Assembly: GCF_008312935.1 (NCBI RefSeq)
Contig: NZ_VSZO01000001.1
Coordinates: 682,001 to 746,000, forward strand
Reading direction: 5' to 3'
DNA length: 64,000 nucleotides
Source of the DNA: Roseiconus lacunae
GTDB taxonomy: Bacteria; Planctomycetota; Planctomycetia; Pirellulales; Pirellulaceae
The translations under genes were made by a program, and so were the position numbers. The notes below the pieces were generated by a model. That model did no database searches. It was not told the origin of the DNA and saw nothing but the letters and a program-made list of their open reading frames with translations. Of the stretch, positions 43,955 through 52,849 are shown piece by piece. How positions within the stretch are numbered: the stretch's first letter is position 1; every line of letters starts with the position of its first letter.

Positions 43955-45535
43955 ATGACGAAATTGACATTTTGTGGTGCGGCGGGAACGGTGACCGGTT
44001 CATGCTCGTTGATCGACACCGGCAAGCACCGTTTTTTAGTCGACTGCGGCTTGTTTCAAGGTAGCAAAACGACTCAGGAGCTGAACTATGCTTCGTTCCC
44101 GTTCGACCCCAAATCGATTGATTTCTTATTGCTCACGCACGCCCACATCGATCACTCGGGTCTGTTGCCAAAACTAGTCAAGCAAGGTTTTCGGGGAGTG
44201 ATCTATGCCACCGAACCGACGCGTGACTTGTTGAACTTCATGCTGCCCGACTCGGCCCATATCCAAGAATCCGGCGCCAAACGGCATAACAATAAGCGGC
44301 GTCGACGGGGGATGCCGCCGGTCAAACCGATCTACACCAACGAAGACGCCGAAGCCACCCTAAAGCTGTTCGCACATCATTCCTATGAAGAATGGTTTTC
44401 ACCACAAGAAAACATTCAAGCAAGGTTTTGGAACGCGGGACATCTGCTCGGATCCGCGTCGGTGGAACTGAAGATCGATGAAGGCAATGCGGAACCGCTA
44501 TCGTTGCTTTTCTCCGGTGATATCGGCCCCGAAGAAAAAGTATTTCACCCCGGCCCCGACGCACCGGTCGGCTACGACTACATCGTCTGTGAATCGACGT
44601 ACGGCAATCGCGACCGTGATGACTACACACTCGAAAAACGCCGAGCGGCAATTCGTGACGAACTGGTCAAGGGGCTGAGCCGTGGCGGGAACGTCGTGAT
44701 CCCTTCGTTTGCGGTCGAACGCAGTCAAGAACTGCTTCATGACATCGGCTACTTGCTGGCCGAAGGCGAGATCCCCCAGGCGAACGTTTACTTGGATTCG
44801 CCCCTGGCTCGACGGGCAACCGAAGTGTTCATCAAGTATGCCGGCGAACTGGAAGACGTCGAAGTTGACGAGAAAAAACTGTTTCGTCACGACCGATTCC
44901 ACCTGGTTCAATCACTCGACGAGAGTAAGGCGATCAACGCGATCAAAAGTGGTGCGATCATCATTTCGGCAAGCGGGATGTGCAATGCCGGACGAATCAA
45001 ACATCACCTGCGATACAACATCCATCGCCCCGAATGCACGGTTTTATTCGTCGGGTATCAATCGCCGGGAACCCTGGGACACATCATTTCCAGTGGCGCC
45101 AAAGAAGTTCGGATTCATGGCAACACGTACAAGGTCCGGGCCGACATCCGCAGTCTCGGTAACTACTCGGCCCACGCCGACCAGCAGGAGTTACTCGCTT
45201 GGATTTTGTCGCGTTGCCCGATCACCGGCGGACTGTTTCTCAACCACGGTGAAGACGACGCCCGGCAGGGCCTTCGCGATCTGCTGGGCGAACGAGGCTT
45301 GGACATCGAACGAATCTACATGCCGACGTTTGACGAGACCTTTGAACTTCACCCGGGCACTCGGCCGCTCTCCAAAGGCGTCGCGGGTCCTCGATTGGAC
45401 CTTGACCACGTCGCTCACGATTGGCACAACGACTACGCCGAATTCATGATCGGTTTGACGCAAGCGCTTGAGCATTCGTCGGACCGTGAAAAGTATGACT
45501 TGATCGCGAAACTGAAAGCCAGCCTGGCATCGTGA
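43955..45535 (+). CDS. Beta-CASP metallo-beta-lactamase RNase-like protein
   Basis: 526 residues from the ATG at 43955 (an upstream TTG at 43922 is less likely). The MBL core has FCGAAGTVTGSCSLID, then H62-A-H-I-D-H67 with two zincs, and NAGHLLGSASVEL and FSGDIGPEEKVF. The beta-CASP insert follows with PSFAVERSQELL and SASGMCNAGRIKHHL, then VFVGYQSPGTLGHII, HADQQEL and NHGEDDAR. This is the family of CPSF-73/archaeal-type RNA endonucleases; bacterial members act in RNA processing. A deoxyhypusine-synthase-like gene follows by 45 bases. Confidence 0.92.
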   Translation: MTKLTFCGAAGTVTGSCSLIDTGKHRFLVDCGLFQGSKTTQELNYASFPFDPKSIDFLLLTHAHIDHSGLLPKLVKQGFRGVIYATEPTRDLLNFMLPDSAHIQESGAKRHNNKRRRRGMPPVKPIYTNEDAEATLKLFAHHSYEEWFSPQENIQARFWNAGHLLGSASVELKIDEGNAEPLSLLFSGDIGPEEKVFHPGPDAPVGYDYIVCESTYGNRDRDDYTLEKRRAAIRDELVKGLSRGGNVVIPSFAVERSQELLHDIGYLLAEGEIPQANVYLDSPLARRATEVFIKYAGELEDVEVDEKKLFRHDRFHLVQSLDESKAINAIKSGAIIISASGMCNAGRIKHHLRYNIHRPECTVLFVGYQSPGTLGHIISSGAKEVRIHGNTYKVRADIRSLGNYSAHADQQELLAWILSRCPITGGLFLNHGEDDARQGLRDLLGERGLDIERIYMPTFDETFELHPGTRPLSKGVAGPRLDLDHVAHDWHNDYAEFMIGLTQALEHSSDREKYDLIAKLKASLAS

Positions 45536-45570
45536 CCCCGATCATCCTGCACCTTTCTTAACTACCTGAC

Positions 45571-45574
45571 GGAG
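45571..45574 (+). promoter_or_regulatory. Shine-Dalgarno site fixing a TTG start
   Basis: GGAG lies 6 bases before TTG 45581. A closer GTG at 45574 is out of frame, so this site supports the TTG as start of the deoxyhypusine-synthase-like gene. Confidence 0.55.
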
Positions 45575-45580
45575 TGACCG

Positions 45581-46546
45581 TTGAACGTAAGCGATTTTTT
45601 GGAACAACATTTCCGTCACTTTAACGCGCGCGAAACACTGGCCGCGGCCAAGGCTTACCGAGAATTCATCGACAACCAAAACGGCCGCATGATGGTCACG
45701 CTCGCCGGGGCAATGAGTACCGGCGAACTCGGTTTGTCGCTTGCCGAAATGATTCGCCAAGGCAAAGTCCACGCGGTGACCTGCACGGCGGCCAATCTCG
45801 AAGAAGATATCTTCAACCTGGTCGCCCACGACGAATACCGCGTGATCGAAGATTGGCGGGCGCTGTCGGCCGACGATGAAGTCAAATTGCTTGACGAAGG
45901 GTTCAACCGAGTGACCGACACCTGCATTCCCGAAACGGTGATGCGGCACATCGAGTCGCGACTGCTGAACCTTTGGAAAAACGCCGCCGAAGAGGGCAAG
46001 CCAAGAACACCGGCGGAGTTCATGTTTGAACTTCTCGACGACCCGCAACTCCCCGAGCACTTCCAAGTCCCTCGTGAGAACAGCTGGCTGGCTGCGGCAA
46101 AAGACGCGGGCATCCCGGTCTATGTCCCCGGCGTCGAAGACAGCACGATGGGTAATATCTTTACCGCGCGAGTGATCGACGGCAGTTTGCCAAGTCATGC
46201 GGCCATGCACCCCGGTACCGAACAACTGCAACGCCTCTCGATGTGGTACCAAGAAACGTCCGCAAATCATCCGATTGGGTTCTTTCAAATCGGTGGTGGG
46301 ATCGCCGGTGACTTTCCCATTTGCGTCGTTCCGATGATGCGGCAAGACCTGCGGTTGGACATTCCACTGTGGTCGTACTTTTGCCAAATCAGCGACGCCC
46401 AGCCAAGCTATGGCGGTTACAGCGGTGCGGTCCCCAACGAAAAAATTACCTGGGAAAAGCTCTCTCGCGAGACACCCAAGTTCATGATCCAAAGCGATGC
46501 CTCGATCGTCGCACCGCTTGTCTTCGCCTATGTCCTGGGTTGGTAG
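45581..46546 (+). CDS. Deoxyhypusine-synthase-family protein
   Basis: 321 residues with a TTG start supported by a GGAG site. DHS hallmarks: MMVTLAGAMSTGELGLSLAEMI, the NAD-binding TCTAANLEEDIFNL, and near the end the SGAVPNEKITWEKL segment in which K293 aligns with the catalytic lysine (SWGKI in eukaryotic DHS), then SDASIVAPLVFAYV. Archaeal and eukaryotic DHS modify IF5A with spermidine; bacterial members such as homospermidine synthase instead act on polyamines, and many are uncharacterised. IF5A is not seen here. It follows the beta-CASP gene and ends in an intrinsic terminator (46758-46801) beyond a repeat element. Confidence 0.88.
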   Translation: MNVSDFLEQHFRHFNARETLAAAKAYREFIDNQNGRMMVTLAGAMSTGELGLSLAEMIRQGKVHAVTCTAANLEEDIFNLVAHDEYRVIEDWRALSADDEVKLLDEGFNRVTDTCIPETVMRHIESRLLNLWKNAAEEGKPRTPAEFMFELLDDPQLPEHFQVPRENSWLAAAKDAGIPVYVPGVEDSTMGNIFTARVIDGSLPSHAAMHPGTEQLQRLSMWYQETSANHPIGFFQIGGGIAGDFPICVVPMMRQDLRLDIPLWSYFCQISDAQPSYGGYSGAVPNEKITWEKLSRETPKFMIQSDASIVAPLVFAYVLGW

Positions 46547-46593
46547 CAACTGGCGGGGCTTTGTTTCGATTTAGCCTAAAGCTCAGCCGCCTG

Positions 46594-46719
46594 ATGCTTC
46601 GTTAACACTTGAAAATACGTGTTAGAGTCATCAGCCGACGGGCGTTAACCCCGGTTATTGCGCCGAAACCGTGGCTAACGCCATGCGGCTCATCCTAATT
46701 TCAAAGGTTGACGAAGCAC
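46594..46719 (+). repeat. Dispersed palindromic element, copy E
   Basis: 126 bp, the clearest copy. It runs from ATGCTTCGTTAAC to GTTGACGAAGCAC, with inner arms GGCGTTAACC and GTGGCTAACGCCATGCGGCT around CCCGGTTATTGCGCCGAAAC. Confidence 0.8.
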
Positions 46720-46757
46720 TCGCGTAGCACTTCTCTCCAAGTCATCTCAATCAGCCC

Positions 46758-46801
46758 AAGCTAGCAAGACGGGCGACAATCCGCCGTTGCCTAGCTTTTT
46801 T
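46758..46801 (+). terminator. Intrinsic terminator
   Basis: AAGCTAGCAA pairs with TTGCCTAGCTT (one bulged C) around a GC-rich inner part (GACGG/CCGCC-like), followed directly by six T. It is on the plus strand, downstream of the deoxyhypusine-synthase-like gene and the repeat element. It is the best Rho-independent terminator I see in the window. Confidence 0.7.
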
Positions 46802-46879
46802 GGCGACCTGGCCACCACAATCCGCTAAAAAGGGGGCACCGGGACCACTTTTCATAATGGCATTTTTGGGGAGGTTTGT

Positions 46880-48142
46880 ATGTCCAGGAAATATACCGGA
46901 CACGGCAAAGGGTTCACGCTGGTAGAGCTTTTGGTCGTCATCGCAATCATTGGTATCTTGGTCGGGCTTCTCTTGCCGGCCGTTCAAGCGGCCCGCGAAG
47001 CGGCGCGGCGAATGAGTTGTAGTAACAACTTTCGTCAGATCGGGCTGTCGATGCACAACTATCACAGCGCCTACAAACAGCTACCGATGCAAGGTTCGGG
47101 GACGACCGGCAGCGGAGCGGGCTCTCCGCAGGTCACGAGCCCGAACAATGGCCCCAATCAAAACTGGTGGACCAACCATTCGCACTCCAACTCGTGGCGT
47201 TTAAGCGCTCTCGTCGGGATGACGGCGTTCCTCGAACAGCAAGGGATGTGGGACTTGATATCCAATCCCAACATCTACGATGCGACGGATAACTCGATCA
47301 CGTACGATCCGCCTTGGCCACCGATGGGCCCCGTCCCGACCCAAGCACGGTATATCCCCTGGGTCTCAGAGATCCCCACGTTTCGTTGCCCTAGCGATCC
47401 CGGCGTCGGATTGCCTGCACTTGGCCGTACCAACTACGCGATGTGCATGGGCGATTCTTACATGTGGTCGATTCAGGGCCCCGCCGATTTGATCGACGCG
47501 GAAATGCGTCCGACGAACAACTATGCGCGGAATTCCAACGCATCTGATCGCGGCATGTTCGTGCAGCACAAACGGTCAAAGTTTCGTGACGTCCTCGACG
47601 GGCTCTCCAATACCGTCGCGATGGCAGAGATCGCGACAGATCTCGGGGATCGCGATGCGCGAACAATCGGCGACAACGAAACCACACAATACATCAATGA
47701 GATCCGCCTGAATCCCAACTTCTTGATCGACCAAGGCTACCTTGACCCGGAGCGTCCAAAATTTTGGGATCCGACCGTCGTCCCGAACGTTTGGGGGCGG
47801 GTACATGGTCGCGGTTTCAGGTGGGCGGACCATCGTAACGAGATGACTTGTGTGCACACGATCCTGCCACCGAACAAACCGCTGGCGGCTCAGCGAAATC
47901 CTGGTGGCCGCACCTTGTCTCCGCCATCAAGTCGACACCAGGGTGGCGTTCATGTGCTAATGGGCGACGGGGCAGTCGTATTCATTTCGGACTCGATCGA
48001 AGCCGGCGATTCACGCGCCGAAATGGTGTGGTGGAATGGAACCGGCGCCGCGTCACCGGGCAGTCCCAGTCCCTACGGGCTGTGGGGGGCCATGGGAACC
48101 CGGGCCTCGAGCGAAGTCATTGAAGAACAATTCAACCAATAA
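46880..48142 (+). CDS. DUF1559 prepilin-like protein
   Basis: 420 residues. A type IV prepilin/type II pseudopilin signal opens it ([19 protein letters not shown], with the prepilin-peptidase site G-F and E at +5), followed by [20 protein letters not shown]1559 marks include [15 protein letters not shown] and a C-terminal [22 protein letters not shown] with the H-x9-D-G-like signature. Planctomycetes carry dozens of these; they may form pseudopili or surface proteins. A 58-residue lipoprotein gene follows 25 bases later, an arrangement common in the group. Confidence 0.95.
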   Translation: MSRKYTGHGKGFTLVELLVVIAIIGILVGLLLPAVQAAREAARRMSCSNNFRQIGLSMHNYHSAYKQLPMQGSGTTGSGAGSPQVTSPNNGPNQNWWTNHSHSNSWRLSALVGMTAFLEQQGMWDLISNPNIYDATDNSITYDPPWPPMGPVPTQARYIPWVSEIPTFRCPSDPGVGLPALGRTNYAMCMGDSYMWSIQGPADLIDAEMRPTNNYARNSNASDRGMFVQHKRSKFRDVLDGLSNTVAMAEIATDLGDRDARTIGDNETTQYINEIRLNPNFLIDQGYLDPERPKFWDPTVVPNVWGRVHGRGFRWADHRNEMTCVHTILPPNKPLAAQRNPGGRTLSPPSSRHQGGVHVLMGDGAVVFISDSIEAGDSRAEMVWWNGTGAASPGSPSPYGLWGAMGTRASSEVIEEQFNQ

Positions 48143-48167
48143 AGGACAACCCGAAGGAGTCTTTCAA

Positions 48168-48344
48168 ATGAAGCGATCAATCTTTGCTTTTCTATGCCCG
48201 TTGCTTCTGTTCGTGGTGGGGTGCGGTGAAGAACAAACGCAGAACACCATGGAAAACGTCGACGCGGAAGCGCTCGCCGAGTATGAACAGATGATGGCCG
48301 AAGACGCACAGCGAACGAATGACGACAGTGACGATTCCGAATAG
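48168..48344 (+). CDS. Small lipoprotein downstream of DUF1559 gene
   Basis: 58 residues. The AAGGAG site at 48154-48159, 8 bases before the ATG, fixes this start. The signal MKRSIFAFLCPLLLFVVGC has a lipobox (VVGC), followed by a short acidic mature part rich in Glu, Asp, Met and Asn that ends DDSDDSE. It is probably tethered to a membrane and made with the DUF1559 protein. Function unknown. Confidence 0.75.
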   Translation: MKRSIFAFLCPLLLFVVGCGEEQTQNTMENVDAEALAEYEQMMAEDAQRTNDDSDDSE

Positions 48345-48411
48345 TCACACCGAATTCTGAGGCAGCGTCTTAAGAGCAGTTGGTGAATCGGTCGACGATC
48401 ACACCGTTGCC

Positions 48412-48456
48412 AATGTCACCGTCCTCACGTGAGGGTGACTTCGCAGCGGTGACATT
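48412..48456. promoter_or_regulatory. Nested inverted repeats between the lipoprotein gene and pyc
   Basis: AATGTCACCG and CGGTGACATT are perfect 10-bp arms 25 bases apart. Inside them CCTCAC/GTGAGG forms a second perfect 12-bp dyad that can pair with the first arm in an alternative fold. This could be a terminator-like structure or a leader hairpin of pyc, 190 bases from its start. Confidence 0.4.
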
Positions 48457-48643
48457 GTGGTGGCGACATTGTCCGGTCCGGATCAAGTTTACGAGTCCGA
48501 TTCGTCGATGAACCAGTCGAATACCCGCATGACGTGCTGTCGATCGGCAGCCCATCAGCTACATTGCGGACTCGCCGGGGGGAAAGCCTCCCGCCGTGAT
48601 TTGTCTGTTCCCCAAGCCTGCTTTCCAACAGAACCAGTCGCCC

Positions 48644-51600
48644 ATGACGATTCGGCCTTTCAAGAAACTGCTCGTCGCCAACCGAAGCGAGATCGCAACC
48701 CGAGTTTTCCGTAGCGCTTCCGAGCTTGGCATCCGCACCGTCGCGATCTACTCGCATGAAGACCGGTATGCGTTGCACCGTTTCAAGGCTGACGAGGCAT
48801 ATCAAATCGGAGAGCCCGGCGAACCGATTCGGTCGTACCTGAACATCGACGCGATCGTTGCTCTCTGTAAGAAACATGGCGTTGACGCGGTTCACCCCGG
48901 CTACGGATTTCTGTCCGAACGTCCCGGGTTCGCCGAAGCACTCGAAAAAGCCGGGATCGTCTTTGTCGGCCCCAGCGTCAATTCGCTCAAGCAGCTCGGT
49001 GACAAAATGTCCGCCCGAGAACTTGCCGAAAAAGCAGGGGTGCCGGTTCTTGGCGGAAAAAATAAACCGCTCAAGTCAGCCGAAGAAGCATTGCAATTGG
49101 CCGAATCGATGGGCTACCCCGTGATGCTCAAAGCCGCGCACGGAGGCGGCGGACGCGGGATGCGTGTGGTGAAAACCCCTGACGAATTGCCCGGACAACT
49201 CGAAGCGGCGATGCGAGAATCGGCGACCGCGTTCGGCAGCGACGAAGTCTTTCTGGAACGCTTCGTCCAACGCGCACGCCACATCGAAGTGCAGATCATC
49301 GGTGACGGCAACAACCTGCTGCACCTCTTCGAACGTGATTGCAGTGTCCAACGCCGTCACCAAAAGGTCGTTGAACTCGCGCCCGCACCCAACCTGGATC
49401 CCAAAGTCCGCCAAGGACTGTGCGACGCCGCACTGCAAATCGGGCGTGCCGTCGGCACCGACGGGTCATGCTACGAGAACGCCGGTACGGTCGAGTTCTT
49501 GCTCGACACCGATTCGAACCAATTCTTCTTCATCGAAGTCAATCCACGGATTCAAGTCGAACACACGGTGACCGAAGAGGTGACCGGGATCGACATCGTT
49601 CGGTCGCAAATTTTGATCGCCCAAGGCCACCAGCTTTCCGATGACATCCTTGGCATCCCCGCCCAAGAAGACATCCGAACGACGGGCTTCGCGATGCAAT
49701 GTCGGGTGACGACCGAGGACCCGGAAAACCAATTCCGCCCCGACTACGGCCGTATCAGCCACTACCGATCAGCCGCCGGCCTGGGGATTCGCCTGGATGC
49801 CGGCACCGCGTTCAGTGGCGCGGTGGTCAATCCGTTTTACGACTCGATGCTGGTGAAGGTGACCGCACGAGCATCATCGTTGGCACACGCCGCTTCACGG
49901 ATGGATCGCTGCTTGCAAGAGTTTCGGATTCGGGGTGTGAAAACGAACATCCCGTTTTTGTTAAAGCTGATCAATCACCCGACGTTCTTGGCCGGAGAGT
50001 CGACGACGCGATTGATCGACACCACGCCGGAACTGTTCGAGCTGCCGCGTCGTCGCGACCGCGCAACTCGTTTACTGACGTTCCTCGGCGAAACGATCGT
50101 CAACGGAAACGAGCTTGTCGTCGGTCGGCCGCAAGCGTCCCGTCGACACCCCGCACCGGTTCCCGAAATCGATCGCAAGGAAGCGCCCCCCAAGGGGACC
50201 AAGGACATCTTCCGCGAATCGGGTGTGAAGGGCCTAGTCGAATGGATCAACAAACAACAAGGTCTGCTGCTCACTGATACAACCATGCGCGACGCGCACC
50301 AATCGCTACTGGCGACGCGTGTTCGAACGTATGACATGCTGCAAATCGCCCCGGCATACTCGCAATTGGCATCTCAATTATTCTCGCTGGAAATGTGGGG
50401 CGGTGCGACGTTCGACACCAGCATGCGATTTCTGAAGGAGTCGCCTTGGCAACGCCTGTCCGACCTTCGCGATGCGGTGCCGAACATCCTGACCCAGATG
50501 CTGCTACGGGCAAGCAACGCGGTCGGCTACACCAACTACCCCGACAACGTCGTACGATTGTTTGTCCGCGAAGCGGTCCAAGCCGGGATGGATGTGTTCC
50601 GTGTTTTCGATGCGCTCAATTGGCAACAGAATATGAAAGTTGCCATGGAAGCGGTCATCGAAGAGGGTGGGATCTGCGAAGCATCGATTTGCTACACCGG
50701 TGACCTGCAAAATCCCAAACGCACCAAGTACGACCTGAAGTATTACGTCGACCTGGCCAAGCAGCTTGAAAAGATGGGCGCCCACTTGCTGGCCATCAAA
50801 GACATGGCGGGCTTGCTGAAACCGAAAGCAGCGACCACGCTGGTCCGCGCCTTACGCGAAGAGATTGGCATTCCGATTCATCTTCACACACACGACACCG
50901 CCGGCATTCAAGCGTCAACGATCTTGACCGCCGCCGACGAAGGACTGCAGATCGCCGACGCCGCGTTCGCACCGATGTCGGGCGGAACCAGCCAAGTCAA
51001 CTTGAATTCGATCGTCGAAGCACTCCGTGATACACCTCGGGCGAGCGATTTGGAAACCGAGGCGTTGACCAAGATCGCTACCTACTGGCAGGCCGCCCGC
51101 GAATTCTACCTACCGTTCGAAAGTTACGTGCTGCCAGCGACCGGTGACCTCTATGAACATGAGATGCCCGGTGGTCAGTACACAAACTTATTTCAACAGG
51201 CGCGTGCACTAGGGCTATCAGACCGCTGGGCCGAAGTCTGCCGCGCCTATGCGGAGGTCAACCGATTGTTTGGCGACATCGTCAAGGTCACGCCGACCAG
51301 CAAGGCAGTCGGTGACATGGCGCTGTTCCTTGTCGCCAACGAGATGTCTGCCGACGATGTGCTGACAAGCGAAAAAGCATTGGCATACCCGGCCAGCGTC
51401 ATCGACTTGATCGGCGGACGTATGGGCCAGCCACCGGGCGGTTTCCCCGAACCGGTGATCAAGAAAGTGATGGGCGAACAACCTCCGTTGACCACCCGAC
51501 CCGGTGAATCGATGCCGGATGCGGACGTCGATGCCGCCCGCGCGACGGCCGCCGAACAGTTCGGTGAAGCCGCGTCGGATCAATTGGCCGTGACTCAGTT

Positions 51601-52105
51601 GCTCTACACCAAAGTCTTTAAAGATTTTGCCGAGCACTACCGCAAGTACGGTGACGTGTCAAAGCTACCGACCCCGAACTTTTTCTATGGCCAAGAGCAC
51701 GGCGAAGAGATCGCGGTCGATATCGAAAAAGGCAAACGCCTGATCGTGAAGTTCCTGACCGTCGGACAGCCACATCCCGATGGGACGCGTACGGTTTTCT
51801 TTGAACTCAACGGCCAACCGCGTGAAGTGACCGTGACCGACAAGTCACTCGAACCAGAAACCAAAAAAGCGGTCAAAGCCGACCCTAGCGACGACAACCA
51901 AGTCGCCGCCAGCATGCCGGGGATGGTCATCACGGTGGCCGGTGCCGAAGGCGATAAAGTCAAAGAGGGGCAAAAGCTGATGGTGCTCGAAGCGATGAAA
52001 ATGGAAACCACCATCAACGCACCGAAGGCCGGGACGATCAAGTCGATCCAGACTCCCGCCGGTACCCAGGTCGAAGCCGGGGACTTGCTGGTCGTTCTCC
52101 AATAG
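48644..52105 (+). CDS. pyc: Pyruvate carboxylase
   Basis: 1153 residues from the ATG at 48644 (an earlier in-frame start at 48596 adds 16 residues of no family match). Order of domains: biotin carboxylase (residues 1-450: KLLVANRSEIATRVFRSA, GGGGRGMRVV, FFIEVNPRIQVEHTVTE), a linker, carboxyltransferase (TTMRDAHQSLLATRVRTYDML, IHLHTHDTAGIQASTI), PYC/OADA domain, and biotinyl carrier domain with K1119 in AMKMETT. It makes oxaloacetate from pyruvate, ATP and bicarbonate. Biotin comes from the pathway that includes the bioB gene at 12 kb. Confidence 0.97.
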   Translation: MTIRPFKKLLVANRSEIATRVFRSASELGIRTVAIYSHEDRYALHRFKADEAYQIGEPGEPIRSYLNIDAIVALCKKHGVDAVHPGYGFLSERPGFAEALEKAGIVFVGPSVNSLKQLGDKMSARELAEKAGVPVLGGKNKPLKSAEEALQLAESMGYPVMLKAAHGGGGRGMRVVKTPDELPGQLEAAMRESATAFGSDEVFLERFVQRARHIEVQIIGDGNNLLHLFERDCSVQRRHQKVVELAPAPNLDPKVRQGLCDAALQIGRAVGTDGSCYENAGTVEFLLDTDSNQFFFIEVNPRIQVEHTVTEEVTGIDIVRSQILIAQGHQLSDDILGIPAQEDIRTTGFAMQCRVTTEDPENQFRPDYGRISHYRSAAGLGIRLDAGTAFSGAVVNPFYDSMLVKVTARASSLAHAASRMDRCLQEFRIRGVKTNIPFLLKLINHPTFLAGESTTRLIDTTPELFELPRRRDRATRLLTFLGETIVNGNELVVGRPQASRRHPAPVPEIDRKEAPPKGTKDIFRESGVKGLVEWINKQQGLLLTDTTMRDAHQSLLATRVRTYDMLQIAPAYSQLASQLFSLEMWGGATFDTSMRFLKESPWQRLSDLRDAVPNILTQMLLRASNAVGYTNYPDNVVRLFVREAVQAGMDVFRVFDALNWQQNMKVAMEAVIEEGGICEASICYTGDLQNPKRTKYDLKYYVDLAKQLEKMGAHLLAIKDMAGLLKPKAATTLVRALREEIGIPIHLHTHDTAGIQASTILTAADEGLQIADAAFAPMSGGTSQVNLNSIVEALRDTPRASDLETEALTKIATYWQAAREFYLPFESYVLPATGDLYEHEMPGGQYTNLFQQARALGLSDRWAEVCRAYAEVNRLFGDIVKVTPTSKAVGDMALFLVANEMSADDVLTSEKALAYPASVIDLIGGRMGQPPGGFPEPVIKKVMGEQPPLTTRPGESMPDADVDAARATAAEQFGEAASDQLAVTQLLYTKVFKDFAEHYRKYGDVSKLPTPNFFYGQEHGEEIAVDIEKGKRLIVKFLTVGQPHPDGTRTVFFELNGQPREVTVTDKSLEPETKKAVKADPSDDNQVAASMPGMVITVAGAEGDKVKEGQKLMVLEAMKMETTINAPKAGTIKSIQTPAGTQVEAGDLLVVLQ

Positions 52106-52243
52106 AAGCCCGCCGATTCGGCGAGCCGTGAAAGGTTTGTCACCGCGAAGGTTTGATCGAATGGACTCGCGTCAGATGTTGGGGTAAGGGCCTTGGATAT
52201 GAAAACAAGGCTAAACCGGGGCCCGCGGCTAATCGACATGCAG

Positions 52244-52271
52244 CATCAGCCGAATGGTGTTGGCCACGGTT
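52244..52271 (-). repeat. Fragment resembling the dispersed element
   Basis: On the minus strand AACCGTGGCCAACACC continues into ATTCGGCTGATG, matching the right inner arm of full copies. Flanks do not match, so it is only a fragment. Confidence 0.35.
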
Positions 52272-52390
52272 GTTTGGCAGTCAGCGGGCAGAACACCCGG
52301 CGGCGGAGTGCCGAAAGCCTTGGCGGCTTCCGCTACGATCGGAGGCGATTAGACTGGTGGGTCCTGATCATCGATGCCGACGACATACGA

Positions 52391-52828
52391 ATGAAACGAA
52401 CCCACAGAAACTTTCTGGTGACGCTTTGCCTGACCAACCTAGTTTGGGCCGCTAACCTTGTCGCCGCACCACCGCTGCCGCCGCTTGAATCGATCGAAGC
52501 GGCTTCGCGCGCGCGGTGGTTGATCGAAGGCCCGGTGATTGACGCCAAGACGGGCAGTTCGGTGGAAGCATTCACCGTGATTCCCGGTTCGATTTCCACC
52601 GATGATAACGGCCGAGCGACGATACGATGGCGAGAGAATCTCAAGCGTGAGATGAAGGCAGGACATCTACAGTGGCCGCGTACGAGCGGCTTCTCGGTCA
52701 TGCGTTTCAAGATCATCGCCGAAGGCTACCACCCCGTCGTCAGCCCCATCATCCGCCGTGGTGGGCCCCATCTTCGAATGCGTGTGAAGCTTCGGCCCAT
52801 GGCATCTGATTCCAAATCTGACTCGTAA
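52391..52828 (+). CDS. Small secreted protein of unknown function
   Basis: 145 residues from the ATG at 52391, which opens a signal peptide (FLVTLCLTNLVWAANLVAA). The frame is open further upstream to 52193 but that part lacks protein character and crosses a repeat fragment. The mature part, IEGPVIDAKTGSSVEAFTVI, resembles a carboxypeptidase-regulatory-like beta sandwich (variants of V-x-D-x-x-T-G). It ends with a basic stretch and Ser-rich tail. No function is assigned. Confidence 0.55.
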   Translation: MKRTHRNFLVTLCLTNLVWAANLVAAPPLPPLESIEAASRARWLIEGPVIDAKTGSSVEAFTVIPGSISTDDNGRATIRWRENLKREMKAGHLQWPRTSGFSVMRFKIIAEGYHPVVSPIIRRGGPHLRMRVKLRPMASDSKSDS

Positions 52829-52849
52829 GGCGGAGCCAAACGCAATAGG

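Larger units (their letters stand above)
46547..46879. other. Intergenic stretch with repeat element and terminator
   Basis: Contains a full copy of the dispersed element (46594-46719), then an intrinsic terminator (46758-46801), then about 65 bases leading to a strong GGGGAGG Shine-Dalgarno site (46868-46874) for the DUF1559 gene. Confidence 0.55.

Noticed and set aside
45542-46549. Long minus-strand frame of 335 codons opposite the deoxyhypusine-synthase-like gene
   Set aside because: It fully overlaps a clear conserved gene on the plus strand and its translation shows no family motifs; it is a shadow of the other strand.
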